Part shown: positions 27,589 to 37,580 of the stretch, in pieces
Layout: every line of letters starts with the position of its first letter
Position numbering within the stretch: the first letter of the stretch is position 1
Assembly (NCBI GenBank): GCA_913046365.1
Contig: CAJWRM010000013.1
Location: forward strand, 1-63,629
Length of the DNA: 63,629 bases
From: an uncultured Flavobacteriales bacterium
GTDB taxonomy: Bacteria; Bacteroidota; Bacteroidia; Flavobacteriales_D; Crocinitomicaceae
Direction of reading: 5' to 3'
Position numbers and translations under genes: made by a program
Notes under the pieces: generated by a model
Told to the model about the DNA's origin: nothing
Databases searched by the model: none
What the model saw: the letters and a program-made list of their open reading frames with translations, nothing else

Positions 27589-30426
27589 TTAATACTTCGT
27601 AAACTTCAACCTACATAAAACACCATCAATACGCGCCTCCATGATATATACACCTTTCGAAGTAAAGGACAAGTCTAAGGCATGCGTATGACCTTCTATT
27701 TTAGAAGTATAAACTGTTTGCCCTTGAAGATTTAAAACCTGAAAAGGGGTCCCAGTTGCCATTCCTTCTATGAAGAAAAGACCTTCATTCGGGTTGGGAT
27801 ATAGTTTTACATCATAAAAAGAAAAATCTGACAGCGATGCGCATGGTTCAACAAGAATTTCTAAAGTGCTTTCACCTGTACAACCATTTTCATCTGTGAA
27901 AATTGCAGAAATGGCGTGTGTCCCAGCTCCAGCAGCCTGGGGATTAAAAGTAGTGCCTGTAACACCAGGTCCAAAAAATTGAACACCCGATGGTGTTCCA
28001 GTTAACTGAACAAACCCGTCACTCACACAGACGATATTATCAGCATCACTTGTCGTCAATTCGACAAGTGGTGGTTCATTGACCAAAATCGTTTGAATCG
28101 ATGCATTCGAACCAAATTCATTCGAAACGGTAAGCGTTACAACATAAGGCCCAGATCCTGAATAAGTATGAGATGGGTTTTGATCCGTAGACGATGAACC
28201 ATCGCCAAAGTCCCACAACCAATCTGTAGGTTGTTCAGAAGAAAAATCATTGAAGGAAACTGTAGATCCTAAACAAACTTCATAGGAAGAAGGCGTAAAA
28301 GATGATTCTGGTGCCGTACCCTGAGGAGCTTCATTGTAAAAGACTTTGAAATCGTCAAAATAATAACCATCCTCGGTCACTCCTCCATCCGAACGCAATC
28401 GAAAACGCACATTAATGACTTGCCCCAAATAATCACTTAGATTGATATCCTCTAAAACCCAATCAGGCATCACACCCTCGTATACTGGGTCTCCATCAGG
28501 CTGGACACTTCCGTTATCATCTGTTCCAGGAACCGTATATAATCCACACTGTCCAATCCAAGAATTTCCTCCATTCGTGGACACCTGAAATTGAACATAG
28601 TCATAATTGGCCTCAATATCCCACTTTGCATAGAAAGTGATTTTGGCAGATATAGCATTGGTTAAATCGATATCGGGATTGTAATATAAATTCCGAGTTT
28701 GGTTATTCGAATAATTTCCATTGGGTGAATCTGTGAAAGATTTTGAAGGGGAAACATAAGTCGAAGTAGTAGTCGCCCAATTCCCGGACCAGTTTGTCGG
28801 TGTCGTAGCATCCTCCAAAGCTTGTAATGTTATTGCACCATAAGTTTTTGTAATGGTATCTTTTTTGACCCAAAAGCCATTGTCAGTTTTAAGAATATAC
28901 TTAATCTCATTACCAAACTGAATGTTCGAATTAAGAGTATAAGAAATGGTTCCATTTTGTGTTTCTGAAGTATTCAGATTATATACCAAAGCACTTCCCA
29001 CTGCACTTATATTCAATATTGGTTCTATTGAAACAGTAACCGGCCCAGACTCTCTACCATATCGCTTTGCGGTATGGTTAAAATCACCCGTTAAAGTTGC
29101 AACGATGGCTGGATCTGTATCTTTTACAACAACATAATTCCTAGATACATGAGCCAAAACTAAATTTGGAAAGACCATATCCTGGCAGGTTGGATTGATA
29201 TCATTTGAACCTGGCCAAAACGCAGAACCTACCTCTGGTGTATGTGCAAATATGGTGTCTTTTTCACCTGTACCTACATCGTCTTTATACATGTAGTCAT
29301 CTGAGTCCCCCGAAGCAGGATACAAACCTGAACTTTTAAACGCAGGATAACCATTGAATTCACACATATGATTGGTGTAGTCCTGAAAATAATCATGATG
29401 CGCCGCAAATTCCTCATCCGTGGTTCCGATAGGAAATAAAATCGCTGGGGAATAGCTATGGGCATTAAATGCTGTTTCAAAATCATAATTCTCTACTAAC
29501 CAGCGCAAGGCCTGTGTTTCAGGCTCCGAAAAAGCACCAGTTCCACAATAAACATCACTATTTGTATTGAAGCTAATTCCAGTCGTACCCCAACCGTAGG
29601 AGTAATTTCGATTTAGGTCGACGCCAAAGTTATTGCTATTTGGATGGTCTCGGCGGTTTTTACGCCACATGCCGCCACCGTTTGGATCTTCTTCTTCATT
29701 GTAGATATAACCATCTGGATTAAGACATGGTACAAAAAACATTCTGGTATGGTCTACGAGGTAAGTAACTTCATCGTCGTTTCCATAGTTCTCTAATAAA
29801 TACCACATATAGAAAATGGTTTCCATAAGGCTCATTGGCTCTCGAGCATGATGGATTGCCGTATATAAAACATTGGGCTCTCCTGCCTCATTTGAATTCG
29901 GATTATCTGAGATTTTGGCGTGAAAAATAGGACGCCCCTCATAGGTATTGAAATTGGATATCGGCGATCTTTGGCTAATAATATTGGGATATTGGGCGTA
30001 CATGTCATCAAGCTCTGCAAGCATCTCGTCATACGTCAAATAACCTCCTTGAGAACCAAGATTAAAATTCGATGGAACGGTAGGGACGAATGAACCTGAT
30101 CCACCATTACTTCCCGAACAATCTTCATTTTTCTCATATGGATGCTCTGAGGGACGACTCAAACGATCCTTGTAAAATTCTTTTACATCGTCAATTTCAA
30201 TTTCATAAGGATAACCATATTCACTCAGGATATCTATTTCAGATTCAGAAAGATCTGTAATAATAAAGGTGTTTTTCTTTCGAATTCCATGATCTACAGC
30301 GACTCCTAAGTCGGCGATTTGTCTAAGCTCTTGATCATTTGCTAATACTTTAACACGTGAATATTTTTGCGCTGAGACAAAAGGCGTTATGGCTAATATT
30401 AAAAGGATTGTTAGAATGGGTTTCAT
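27589..30426 (-). CDS. Secreted M14 zinc carboxypeptidase with PKD and T9SS type A domain
   Basis: 945 residues from the ATG at 30426. A longer frame from 30492 exists, but starting at MKPILTILLILA gives a proper signal peptide ending in SAQ. The M14 catalytic domain (about 125-430) shows the Zn motif HAREPM (HxxE, His about 192), NPDGY, NRNYSYGWG, FNAHSYSP and the catalytic-Glu context HTPEVGSAFWPG. A jelly-roll/MAM-like segment follows (YYFDDFKVFYN), then a PKD domain (LWDFGDGSSS), an Ig-like segment and a type A sorting domain (LYPNPNEGLF). It should be exported by the T9SS and trim peptides outside the cell. It is divergent from the 30593 gene. Confidence 0.92.
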   Translation of the reverse strand: MKPILTILLILAITPFVSAQKYSRVKVLANDQELRQIADLGVAVDHGIRKKNTFIITDLSESEIDILSEYGYPYEIEIDDVKEFYKDRLSRPSEHPYEKNEDCSGSNGGSGSFVPTVPSNFNLGSQGGYLTYDEMLAELDDMYAQYPNIISQRSPISNFNTYEGRPIFHAKISDNPNSNEAGEPNVLYTAIHHAREPMSLMETIFYMWYLLENYGNDDEVTYLVDHTRMFFVPCLNPDGYIYNEEEDPNGGGMWRKNRRDHPNSNNFGVDLNRNYSYGWGTTGISFNTNSDVYCGTGAFSEPETQALRWLVENYDFETAFNAHSYSPAILFPIGTTDEEFAAHHDYFQDYTNHMCEFNGYPAFKSSGLYPASGDSDDYMYKDDVGTGEKDTIFAHTPEVGSAFWPGSNDINPTCQDMVFPNLVLAHVSRNYVVVKDTDPAIVATLTGDFNHTAKRYGRESGPVTVSIEPILNISAVGSALVYNLNTSETQNGTISYTLNSNIQFGNEIKYILKTDNGFWVKKDTITKTYGAITLQALEDATTPTNWSGNWATTTSTYVSPSKSFTDSPNGNYSNNQTRNLYYNPDIDLTNAISAKITFYAKWDIEANYDYVQFQVSTNGGNSWIGQCGLYTVPGTDDNGSVQPDGDPVYEGVMPDWVLEDINLSDYLGQVINVRFRLRSDGGVTEDGYYFDDFKVFYNEAPQGTAPESSFTPSSYEVCLGSTVSFNDFSSEQPTDWLWDFGDGSSSTDQNPSHTYSGSGPYVVTLTVSNEFGSNASIQTILVNEPPLVELTTSDADNIVCVSDGFVQLTGTPSGVQFFGPGVTGTTFNPQAAGAGTHAISAIFTDENGCTGESTLEILVEPCASLSDFSFYDVKLYPNPNEGLFFIEGMATGTPFQVLNLQGQTVYTSKIEGHTHALDLSFTSKGVYIMEARIDGVLCRLKFTKY

Positions 30427-30592
30427 TAGTTTAGTTTTGGTATAGTTTTCGTATAGTGAAGCACACAAAGGAACGAAAAAGCAGCTGAACATACAAGTGC
30501 CTTAGGGATTACACTCAGACTCGAGGCAACTAAACTGAAGACTAGGTGTTTATATAATAAGAAAGCTAATTATTCGTTGTAATTTAGACTAA

Positions 30593-33500
30593 ATGAGACT
30601 ATTCTCCCTATTCTCAGCTATTTTTTGCGCATCATCATTCCTTGCTCAAGAAATCTGGATGACCCCAAATACGGGGCAATGGGATACCCGTATACACTAT
30701 TCTGTTGACCTTACCCTCGGTAAACTATTTCTGCAAAAAGACGGCATGTGTTTCATGCTTACAGATTTTATGGCACACGGAGAAGGACATGATCATCACC
30801 ATTCACATGATCACGAAGAGCAAGAAGCTCAGCGCATTCATGTGATTCACCAAAATTTTATCGGCGCAAATACTGAAGCCAAAAGACAAAATAGCAATCC
30901 CTCTCCAGACCTCAAAAACTATTTTATAGGAAAAGATTCTTCCAAATGGAAAAGCAATATACATTCATACAACGACGTTCATTACAAGGGCTTTTATGAA
31001 AAAGTCGACTTAATCTACAAAGGAGAAAACGGTCAATTAAGCTATAACTTCCTAATAGCCCCGGGTGCTGATCTATCACAAATAAAATGGAGTTTTGATG
31101 GTGCAAATAAGGTGTTCATTAGAAATGGCGTGTTAATGATATCAAATCGATTCGGAACTATTGAGCAATCTGCTCCAATAGCATATGAGATTGATGAATC
31201 CGGTCACAAATCTAAAATCAAAATAAACTATCAAAAAACCGGTGAAGAAATTTCTTTTCACCTTCCTGATGGGTATGACCATTCAAAATCACTTTATATC
31301 GACCCGAGTTTAACCTTCTCTACCTTTGCGGGTTCTGAATCTGACAATTGGGGTTTTACTGCAACTCCTGACCCTTATGGGAACTTATTTGGCGGAGGAA
31401 TTGTAATGGGAATTGAGTACCCTGTTACAACCGGAGCTTTTGACCTTTCCTATCAGGGAGGCCAAGGTGCAATTCCTACCGACCTAGGTATTACAAAATT
31501 TAATACCCAGGGAACTTCTTTATTATACTCCACCTATATTGGCGGCAGTGGCAATGAGACACCTCATAGTCTGGTATGCGCAGACAACGGAGAATTATTT
31601 ATTTATGGCGTTACAGGGTCTACAGACTTTCCAATGGCAGGCGCTTCTTACGACAATATATTTAATGGCGGTCCTTCTGTAACAGAAAACAGCATTAGCT
31701 TTATGGGCTCGGACATATATGTAGCACGTCTTAGTGCAGCAGGTGATAATCTACTTGCCTCTACCTATCTAGGGGGTACAGGAAATGATGGACTAAATTT
31801 GGATCAGCTGCATTACAACTATGGAGATCAATTTAGAGGGGAAATCATGCTTGATGAAGACAATAATGTGTATGTCGCAAGTACCAGCTATTCCTCAGAT
31901 TTTCCTTTGATTAACCCTCAACAATCAATGCTAGGCGGAACGCAAGATGCAGTTCTTTTCAAAATGCCTCCTGGTCTTGACCAGCTTTTATGGAGCACCT
32001 ATTTTGGAGGTATAGGGTCAGAATCAGGAAATTCCATTCAAGTCAATGATGAATTAGGCGAACTATGTATTGCTGGAGGAACAAATTCTAATGGCTTATT
32101 TAGCCAGGGAAATGATCTCACCTTTAATGGCGGAATATCTGATGGTTATGTAGCAAAATTCAATGCTAATACGGGAGCCTTAATCTCCGGCACTTACATG
32201 GGTTTTGCTGAATACGATCAAACCTACTTTGTTCAATACGATATCGATAATAACATTTACGTATATGGTCAAACAGAAACAAATTGGCCCATTTCACCAG
32301 GTTGTTTCGGATCACCTAATTCAGGACAATTTGTTCGGAAATATGATGCCTCCTTGTCCAGTATCGAATGGACTACAATGATTGGCGCTGGAACAGGAAA
32401 CGTAGAAATATCCCCGACAGCATTTTTAGTTTCTGACTGCTATGATATATACCTCGCTGGATGGGGAGGAGTTTTGAATCAAAGCAATGTACCTAGTTCT
32501 TCTACAAATGGTTTTATCACAACACTTGATGCCCACCAGAGTCAAACCAATGGAAATAATTTTTACATCGCAGTTTTAGACCAAAATGCATCTAACCTAA
32601 AATATGCAACTTTCATGGGAGGATTGAATAGTAGCTCTAATCACGTTGACGGTGGGACAAGCAGATTCGATAAGTCAGGGCGAATATATCATGCGGTTTG
32701 TGGAGCTTGCGGTGGAAATCCAACTGGTTTTACTACAACTCCTGGAGCATATGCCGAAACCAACGTATCGGCCAACTGCAATATGGCCACCTTCAAGTTT
32801 GAGCTGAGTACAATAGAAGCGGCCGCAGCGCAGCCGGCTCCTTTAATTTGTATTCCTCAGTCTGTATTCTTTCAGAACAATAGCGAAAACGGAAATGCTT
32901 ACATATGGACCTTTGGAGATGGCGGAACCTCCACGGAAGAAGAACCTATATACCAGTACACAGAGCCAGGCACCTATGAGGTACAACTTTTAGTTTACGA
33001 TACTTCTGGTTGTTTTAGCCCAGATTCCGTATCACTTTTCATAAATATTGGAGCCTTTGAAGGAGGTGTTGTAGATCCTGTCTCGCCGATTTGTCCCGGA
33101 GAAACCTATATGCTGGAGGCCTTTGGAGGCGCATTTTATGAATGGGAACCCGCTGATCTTTTGGACAATCCTAGCTCAGCTACGCCAATAGCAACAATAG
33201 ATGAAACAACGATATTTACGGTTTCAATTTCTGATACCTGTGGATCTCAAACACTTCAACTTACTTTAGAAGTGTTTGAAAATAGCATTTCTATTTCTGA
33301 CGATGCAAATATTTGTTTGGGAGAAAATGTGAGCCTTGAGGTTATCGGTGAAGGGTCCGTTATATGGAGTCCTCCACTCTATTTAAATAACCCAACTTCA
33401 TTTACCCCTGTTGCTACTCCTGACACCTCAATCACTTATATCGCAACAGTTACTACCTCCGATGGCTGTGTAAATTATGATACAACTAACATAACGGTCT

Positions 33501-34462
33501 ATTTTGATCCTCCTATCTCAAACCTCGATGATGAAATAGAGGTCTGTCTTGGTGCCCAAGAGCCAGTGGTTGCAAATGGAGGAGAAACATATTCATGGGT
33601 CGCCGATCCTTATCTTTTCAGCAGCGATGGACCCGTTGCAGTAATAGGACCGACAAGCAATCAGTGGTTTTATGTAGAGATTGGAAATGCTTGTGGAATA
33701 ATCATAGATTCAATTTATGCCAATGTAATTGAAATTGAAATTTCAGCAGGTAATGATACAATCATTTGCCCTAAAGAAGAGGCATACCTTTGGGCGGATG
33801 GAGCTGTATTTTACCAGTGGCTCCCATCAAACACGGTGATAAATCAATTTGAAAACCAAGCAACTGTAGTTCCTATTGAAACGACAGATTACACAGTGAT
33901 TGGAATAGATGAAAACGGCTGTCGAGATACGGCTTATGTTCTTGTTGAACTATATCCATACCCTTCTTTTGAAACTTCCAATGATGTCCTTGCTTTTTAT
34001 GGGGACCAAATACAACTCAATGCCTATTCAAATCAAACGGGAGGTTTTATTTGGTCGCCAGCTGAATTCTTGAGCTGTATCCATTGTGACAATCCTATCG
34101 CAACACCCAATCAAGAAATAACCTATAAAGTAACCTTCACTGATTTAAATGGTTGTCAGTCTGATGAGTTCATAAATATATACTATGACGCCGTTATATA
34201 TGTACCTAATACATTCACACCAGACAATAATGGATTGAATGAGACCTTTCAGGTTTCGGGAGGAAACATTCAAGAAATGGAATGTCTCATTTTTAATAGA
34301 TGGGGAGAATTAATCCATACAATGACAGAAGCTAGTCAATCATGGGATGGAACTTTCAACGGAAAAAAATGCCAAGATGGCACCTACATTTGGAAACTTA
34401 CTTATACTGATTTCGCAAATAAACAATATCAATTGAGTGGTCACGTTAACGTCATTAGATAA
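30593..34462 (+). CDS. Large T9SS type B cargo protein with SBBP propeller, PKD and Ig-like domains
   Basis: 1289 residues with a signal peptide (about 1-19). Residues about 22-235 resemble the DUF7948-type N-terminal region of Bacteroidota secreted proteins. A His-rich stretch (HGEGHDHHHSHDHEEQE) lies at about 62-80. Residues about 240-735 carry beta-propeller-like SBBP units (YIGGSGNETPHSL, YLGGTGNDGL, YFGGIGSESGNS). A PKD domain (WTFGDGGTSTEEEP) follows, then Ig-like modules and the C-terminal gliding-associated domain (YVPNTFTPDNNGLNETF, FNRWGELIH) for type B T9SS sorting. It is probably a surface or released binding protein; the ligand is unknown. The MBL gene starts 11 bases later. Confidence 0.9.
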   Translation: MRLFSLFSAIFCASSFLAQEIWMTPNTGQWDTRIHYSVDLTLGKLFLQKDGMCFMLTDFMAHGEGHDHHHSHDHEEQEAQRIHVIHQNFIGANTEAKRQNSNPSPDLKNYFIGKDSSKWKSNIHSYNDVHYKGFYEKVDLIYKGENGQLSYNFLIAPGADLSQIKWSFDGANKVFIRNGVLMISNRFGTIEQSAPIAYEIDESGHKSKIKINYQKTGEEISFHLPDGYDHSKSLYIDPSLTFSTFAGSESDNWGFTATPDPYGNLFGGGIVMGIEYPVTTGAFDLSYQGGQGAIPTDLGITKFNTQGTSLLYSTYIGGSGNETPHSLVCADNGELFIYGVTGSTDFPMAGASYDNIFNGGPSVTENSISFMGSDIYVARLSAAGDNLLASTYLGGTGNDGLNLDQLHYNYGDQFRGEIMLDEDNNVYVASTSYSSDFPLINPQQSMLGGTQDAVLFKMPPGLDQLLWSTYFGGIGSESGNSIQVNDELGELCIAGGTNSNGLFSQGNDLTFNGGISDGYVAKFNANTGALISGTYMGFAEYDQTYFVQYDIDNNIYVYGQTETNWPISPGCFGSPNSGQFVRKYDASLSSIEWTTMIGAGTGNVEISPTAFLVSDCYDIYLAGWGGVLNQSNVPSSSTNGFITTLDAHQSQTNGNNFYIAVLDQNASNLKYATFMGGLNSSSNHVDGGTSRFDKSGRIYHAVCGACGGNPTGFTTTPGAYAETNVSANCNMATFKFELSTIEAAAAQPAPLICIPQSVFFQNNSENGNAYIWTFGDGGTSTEEEPIYQYTEPGTYEVQLLVYDTSGCFSPDSVSLFINIGAFEGGVVDPVSPICPGETYMLEAFGGAFYEWEPADLLDNPSSATPIATIDETTIFTVSISDTCGSQTLQLTLEVFENSISISDDANICLGENVSLEVIGEGSVIWSPPLYLNNPTSFTPVATPDTSITYIATVTTSDGCVNYDTTNITVYFDPPISNLDDEIEVCLGAQEPVVANGGETYSWVADPYLFSSDGPVAVIGPTSNQWFYVEIGNACGIIIDSIYANVIEIEISAGNDTIICPKEEAYLWADGAVFYQWLPSNTVINQFENQATVVPIETTDYTVIGIDENGCRDTAYVLVELYPYPSFETSNDVLAFYGDQIQLNAYSNQTGGFIWSPAEFLSCIHCDNPIATPNQEITYKVTFTDLNGCQSDEFINIYYDAVIYVPNTFTPDNNGLNETFQVSGGNIQEMECLIFNRWGELIHTMTEASQSWDGTFNGKKCQDGTYIWKLTYTDFANKQYQLSGHVNVIR

Positions 34463-34473
34463 GTGTTTGTTTT

Positions 34474-35121
34474 ATGTCGTTAAAAGTCGTTTCGTTTCAA
34501 TTCAATGGATTTCAAGAGAACACCTATATAGTTGTTTCTCCGAATAAAAATTGCGTCATTATAGACCCGGGATGCTATTCCGCTCATGAAGAGGAGGAGC
34601 TTTTTGATTTTATAGAAAGTAACGAGTTAAAACCCTTAGCACTCCTCAATACACATGCACATATCGATCATATTTTAGGAAATTACGCCGTTAAAGAAAA
34701 GTATAAAATCCCTTTCTATATCCATAAAGATGATTTAAACACCCTCCATTCGGTAAAAAACTATGCCGAAATGTATGGTTTTCAGGCCTATAAAGAATCT
34801 CCAGAACCAGACTTTTTTCTTGAGCACAACACTATTATTACATTTGAAGATATTTCATTTAAAGTGTTTTTTACCCCTGGTCATGCGCCTGGTCATGTTG
34901 TTTTTTACAACGAAGCCAATAAGTTCGTTATAAATGGAGATGTACTTTTTAATGGTAGCTTCGGACGAGTGGATTTACCGGGAGGAGATATAAATACGTT
35001 GAAAAAGTCTATTTTTGAAACTATGTTTAAGCTCCCTGAAGACACGGCTGTTTACTGTGGTCATGGACCAGAAACAACAATAGAACAGGAAAAAAAGACC
35101 AATTACATCCATCAGTTTTAG
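34474..35121 (+). CDS. MBL-fold metallo-hydrolase (glyoxalase II-like)
   Basis: 215 residues. The metal motif HAHIDH (His61-His66) is followed by further ligands in FTPGHAPGHV, INGDVLF and CGHGPETT. This is the layout of small glyoxalase-II-like hydrolases that cleave thioesters; the exact substrate is unknown. A cytoplasmic location is likely as no signal peptide is present. It lies 11 bases after the cargo gene and 2 bases before the glycosyltransferase. Confidence 0.9.
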   Translation: MSLKVVSFQFNGFQENTYIVVSPNKNCVIIDPGCYSAHEEEELFDFIESNELKPLALLNTHAHIDHILGNYAVKEKYKIPFYIHKDDLNTLHSVKNYAEMYGFQAYKESPEPDFFLEHNTIITFEDISFKVFFTPGHAPGHVVFYNEANKFVINGDVLFNGSFGRVDLPGGDINTLKKSIFETMFKLPEDTAVYCGHGPETTIEQEKKTNYIHQF

Positions 35122-35123
35122 AT

Positions 35124-36233
35124 TTGAACATAGCCATAAATTGCAGACATCTTTTAAAAGAAAAGCTCGAGGGTTTTGGGAACTACACCTATGAAATCAC
35201 AAAAAGGATTTGTGAAAATCAGAAGGAGCATACCTTTTATCTGATCTTTGATCGAGATTTTGACGATTCATTTGTTTTTGCAAAAAACTGTATCCCGATA
35301 AAAATAGGCCCTCCCACTAGACACCCATTACTGACTTTATTTTGGACCGGTTATCCTCTTCACAAAGTTCTAAAGCGCTATAAAATTGATTTATTTTGGT
35401 CGCCTGATGGTATCTGTGACTTAAATTCGAAAATACCGCAAATCACCACTATTCATGACCTGAATTTTGAACATTACCCTGAAGATTCACCAAAATGGGT
35501 AAGCTGGTATTACAGGCGTTATTATCCACAATATGCACGTAAGGCAAATCAAATTATTACCGTATCGGAATACTCAAAAAATGACATAGCTAATTGCTAT
35601 AATATTGAGCAAGAAAAAATAAGTGTCATTTACAATGGTGTTTCAAATGAATTTATCCCTATATCAAATAAAGAGAAGGTCAAACATCAAAAATCGTATA
35701 CAAAAGGAAAACCTTATTTTATATTCGTTGGTTCTATTCACCCAAGAAAAAATGTTGAACGCCTATTAGATGCCTACGAACTATTTCATAAAAACAATCC
35801 CGAATATCAGCTTCTTGTTGTTGGCAGTAATATGTGGCGAAAACAATCCTTAAACGTACCTGAAGCGATTGAGGAAAATGTGTTTTTCACAGGACATGTC
35901 CAAATGGAGACCTTAACAAAGCTAATGGCAAGTGCTTTTGCACTTGTTTACCCGCCATACTTTGAAGGATTCGGCATACCATTGGTTGAGGCGATGAAAT
36001 GCGGTGTCCCTATTTTATCCAGTGACAGAACCTGCCTGCCAGAGGTAGCGGGAAATGCTGCGCTATATTTCAACCCATTTGATGTTGTTCATATGGCAAA
36101 GCGCATGGAAGAAATCACGACTAATTCTGCTAAAAGAGAGGAGCTAATAGAAAATGGACTTAAAAAAGCCCAAGATTACAATTGGGATAAAGCAGCCTCT
36201 AAAACTTGGGAGATTATCCAGGAATTTCTTTAG
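35124..36233 (+). CDS. GT4-family glycosyltransferase
   Basis: 369 residues from a TTG start 2 bases after the MBL stop; the N-terminus NIAINCRHLLKEKLEGFGNYTYEI, split as NIAINCRHLL and GFGNYTYEI, fits the family with no need for a later start. The C-terminal Rossmann half has GSIHPRKNVERLLDAY and the E-x7-E region FEGFGIPLVEAMKCGVP. Such enzymes transfer a sugar from a nucleotide donor to lipopolysaccharide, polysaccharide or protein; donor and acceptor are not predictable here. Translational coupling to the MBL gene is likely. Confidence 0.88.
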   Translation: MNIAINCRHLLKEKLEGFGNYTYEITKRICENQKEHTFYLIFDRDFDDSFVFAKNCIPIKIGPPTRHPLLTLFWTGYPLHKVLKRYKIDLFWSPDGICDLNSKIPQITTIHDLNFEHYPEDSPKWVSWYYRRYYPQYARKANQIITVSEYSKNDIANCYNIEQEKISVIYNGVSNEFIPISNKEKVKHQKSYTKGKPYFIFVGSIHPRKNVERLLDAYELFHKNNPEYQLLVVGSNMWRKQSLNVPEAIEENVFFTGHVQMETLTKLMASAFALVYPPYFEGFGIPLVEAMKCGVPILSSDRTCLPEVAGNAALYFNPFDVVHMAKRMEEITTNSAKREELIENGLKKAQDYNWDKAASKTWEIIQEFL

Positions 36234-36255
36234 AATATAGATACCTTTACCTTTT

Positions 36256-36327
36256 GGCTCCATAGTTCAAGGGATAGAACAAAAGTTTCCTAAACTTTAG
36301 ATCCAGGTTCGAGTCCTGGTGGAGCCA
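36256..36327 (+). tRNA. tRNA-Arg (anticodon CCU)
   Basis: Cloverleaf: acceptor GGCTCCA/TGGAGCC, D-stem GTTC/GAAC, anticodon stem AAAGT/ACTTT with loop TTCCTAA (anticodon CCT), and T-arm CCAGG-TTCGAGT-CCTGG. The discriminator is A; CCA is not encoded. It reads AGG codons. Confidence 0.95.
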
Positions 36328-36339
36328 CTATAAAAACAC

Positions 36340-36367
36340 CTAAAACCGAATATAAAAAAGGTTTTAG
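36340..36367 (+). terminator. Hairpin after tRNA-Arg
   Basis: CTAAAACC (36340-36347) and GGTTTTAG (36360-36367) form an 8-bp stem with a 12-base A-rich loop, followed by a T-rich stretch. A probable terminator of the tRNA transcript. Confidence 0.5.
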
Positions 36368-36423
36368 AGGTTTTGCGTTTTATCACCCTCCCCAAACTTA
36401 GCCCCATTGTTGATTCTTCATAA

Positions 36424-37512
36424 ATGAATATTTATTCATTTTTTCATAACTTTAGGTACAACTCAATCTTTATGGGCAAATTAAAGTATTTCGGCGTCTA
36501 TTTCACTCCTGTTCTGGCATTAATTAGTCTGAACAGTATCGGAACCTGGGCTTACTTTGGTATTATTAGCTTGTATCTTATTGTGCCCCTATTGGAGGTT
36601 CTTTTACCTAAAGATGCATATAATATGAATAAAGCTGAGAAAGAGCTTGCCAAAAGCGATTGGTTTTATGACATCGTCCTTTATTTACTTGTACCACTCC
36701 ATTTGTATGTAATTTATGTCTTTCTGCATGCCGTATCGAATCCCGATATCTCAACCGCAGATCTAATCGCATATATCTTAATGATGGGAACCGTTCTTGG
36801 TGTAAACGGGATCAATGGAGGCCATGAGCTAGGCCATAAAATAGGAGAGCCATTTAAATTATTTATGGCGCATGTGCTACTGACAACTTCATTTCAAAAT
36901 CACTTTATGACCTATCATAATAGTGGTCACCACAGAGATGTGGCTACACCTAATGATTTCACGTCAGCGAAAAAAGGAGATATCTTTTATCTATTCGCCA
37001 TAAAATCACAAATCGGAGGGTATTTTAAAACTTGGAGATTAGAGGCTGAAAAATCAAAAAAAATGGGAAGAAGTCAATTGTTGAATCCTATGATTCTTTT
37101 CACAATCATTCCTTGGTCCTTCATATTGCTTATATGCATATTCGCTGGATTAAAGATTGCTGGATTGTACTTCGCTGCTGCTGTCTTTGGTATATCCATT
37201 TTGGAAGCACAAAATTATTTTTCACATTATGGGCTCAGAAGAAAACAAAGAGAGAATGGAACTTATGAAAACGTGAAAGTCATTCACTCCTGGAATTCAG
37301 ATCATTTGCTTGGTAGAATTTTACTATTCGAATTGACAAGGCACTCAGACCACCATTTTATGGGGTCAAAACCCTATCAAGTGCTTGAGTCTCGTGAAGA
37401 AAGTCCTATGCTACCATATGGTTATCCAGCGATGCTCATACTATCCTATTTCCCGTTTCTATTCATCCCTATCATGGAAAAGGAGCTGAAAAAGCAAGGG
37501 TTTAACGAATAG
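36424..37512 (+). CDS. alkB: Alkane 1-monooxygenase (AlkB family)
   Basis: Membrane di-iron hydroxylase with the family histidine boxes: HELGH (about 134-138), HNSGHH (about 165-170) and HSDHH (near 315), plus NYFSHYG. About six membrane segments. The family oxidises the terminal carbon of medium-chain alkanes using rubredoxin and a reductase, neither of which is in the window. The longest frame gives 362 residues from 36424. An ATG at 36472 (MGKLKYFGVYF) gives 346 residues and a more typical N-terminus; TAACTTTA at 36447-36454 resembles a -7 element between the two, favouring 36472. It ends at a terminator shared with the convergent hydrolase gene. Confidence 0.88.
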   Translation: MNIYSFFHNFRYNSIFMGKLKYFGVYFTPVLALISLNSIGTWAYFGIISLYLIVPLLEVLLPKDAYNMNKAEKELAKSDWFYDIVLYLLVPLHLYVIYVFLHAVSNPDISTADLIAYILMMGTVLGVNGINGGHELGHKIGEPFKLFMAHVLLTTSFQNHFMTYHNSGHHRDVATPNDFTSAKKGDIFYLFAIKSQIGGYFKTWRLEAEKSKKMGRSQLLNPMILFTIIPWSFILLICIFAGLKIAGLYFAAAVFGISILEAQNYFSHYGLRRKQRENGTYENVKVIHSWNSDHLLGRILLFELTRHSDHHFMGSKPYQVLESREESPMLPYGYPAMLILSYFPFLFIPIMEKELKKQGFNE

Positions 37513-37535
37513 TTTTTAAAGTTAATAACAAAAAA

Positions 37536-37560
37536 AAAGCGCTCATTTATGGAGCGCTTT
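37536..37560. terminator. Bidirectional terminator between alkB and the secreted hydrolase
   Basis: AAAGCGCTC (37536-37544) and GAGCGCTTT (37552-37560) form a 9-bp GC-rich stem with a 7-base loop, flanked by an A-run on the left and T-rich sequence on the right. It can act for both convergent genes. Confidence 0.8.
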
Positions 37561-37580
37561 CACTTTATTATTTAGAAATC

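Noticed and set aside
30427..30492. A 22-residue longer N-terminus for the M14 carboxypeptidase
   Set aside because: The ATG at 30426 gives a clean signal peptide; the upstream residues would spoil it.
36256..36423. Attachment site for an integrated element at tRNA-Arg
   Set aside because: No copy of the tRNA 3' end is seen downstream, and no integrase or phage gene is present; the hairpin fits a terminator.
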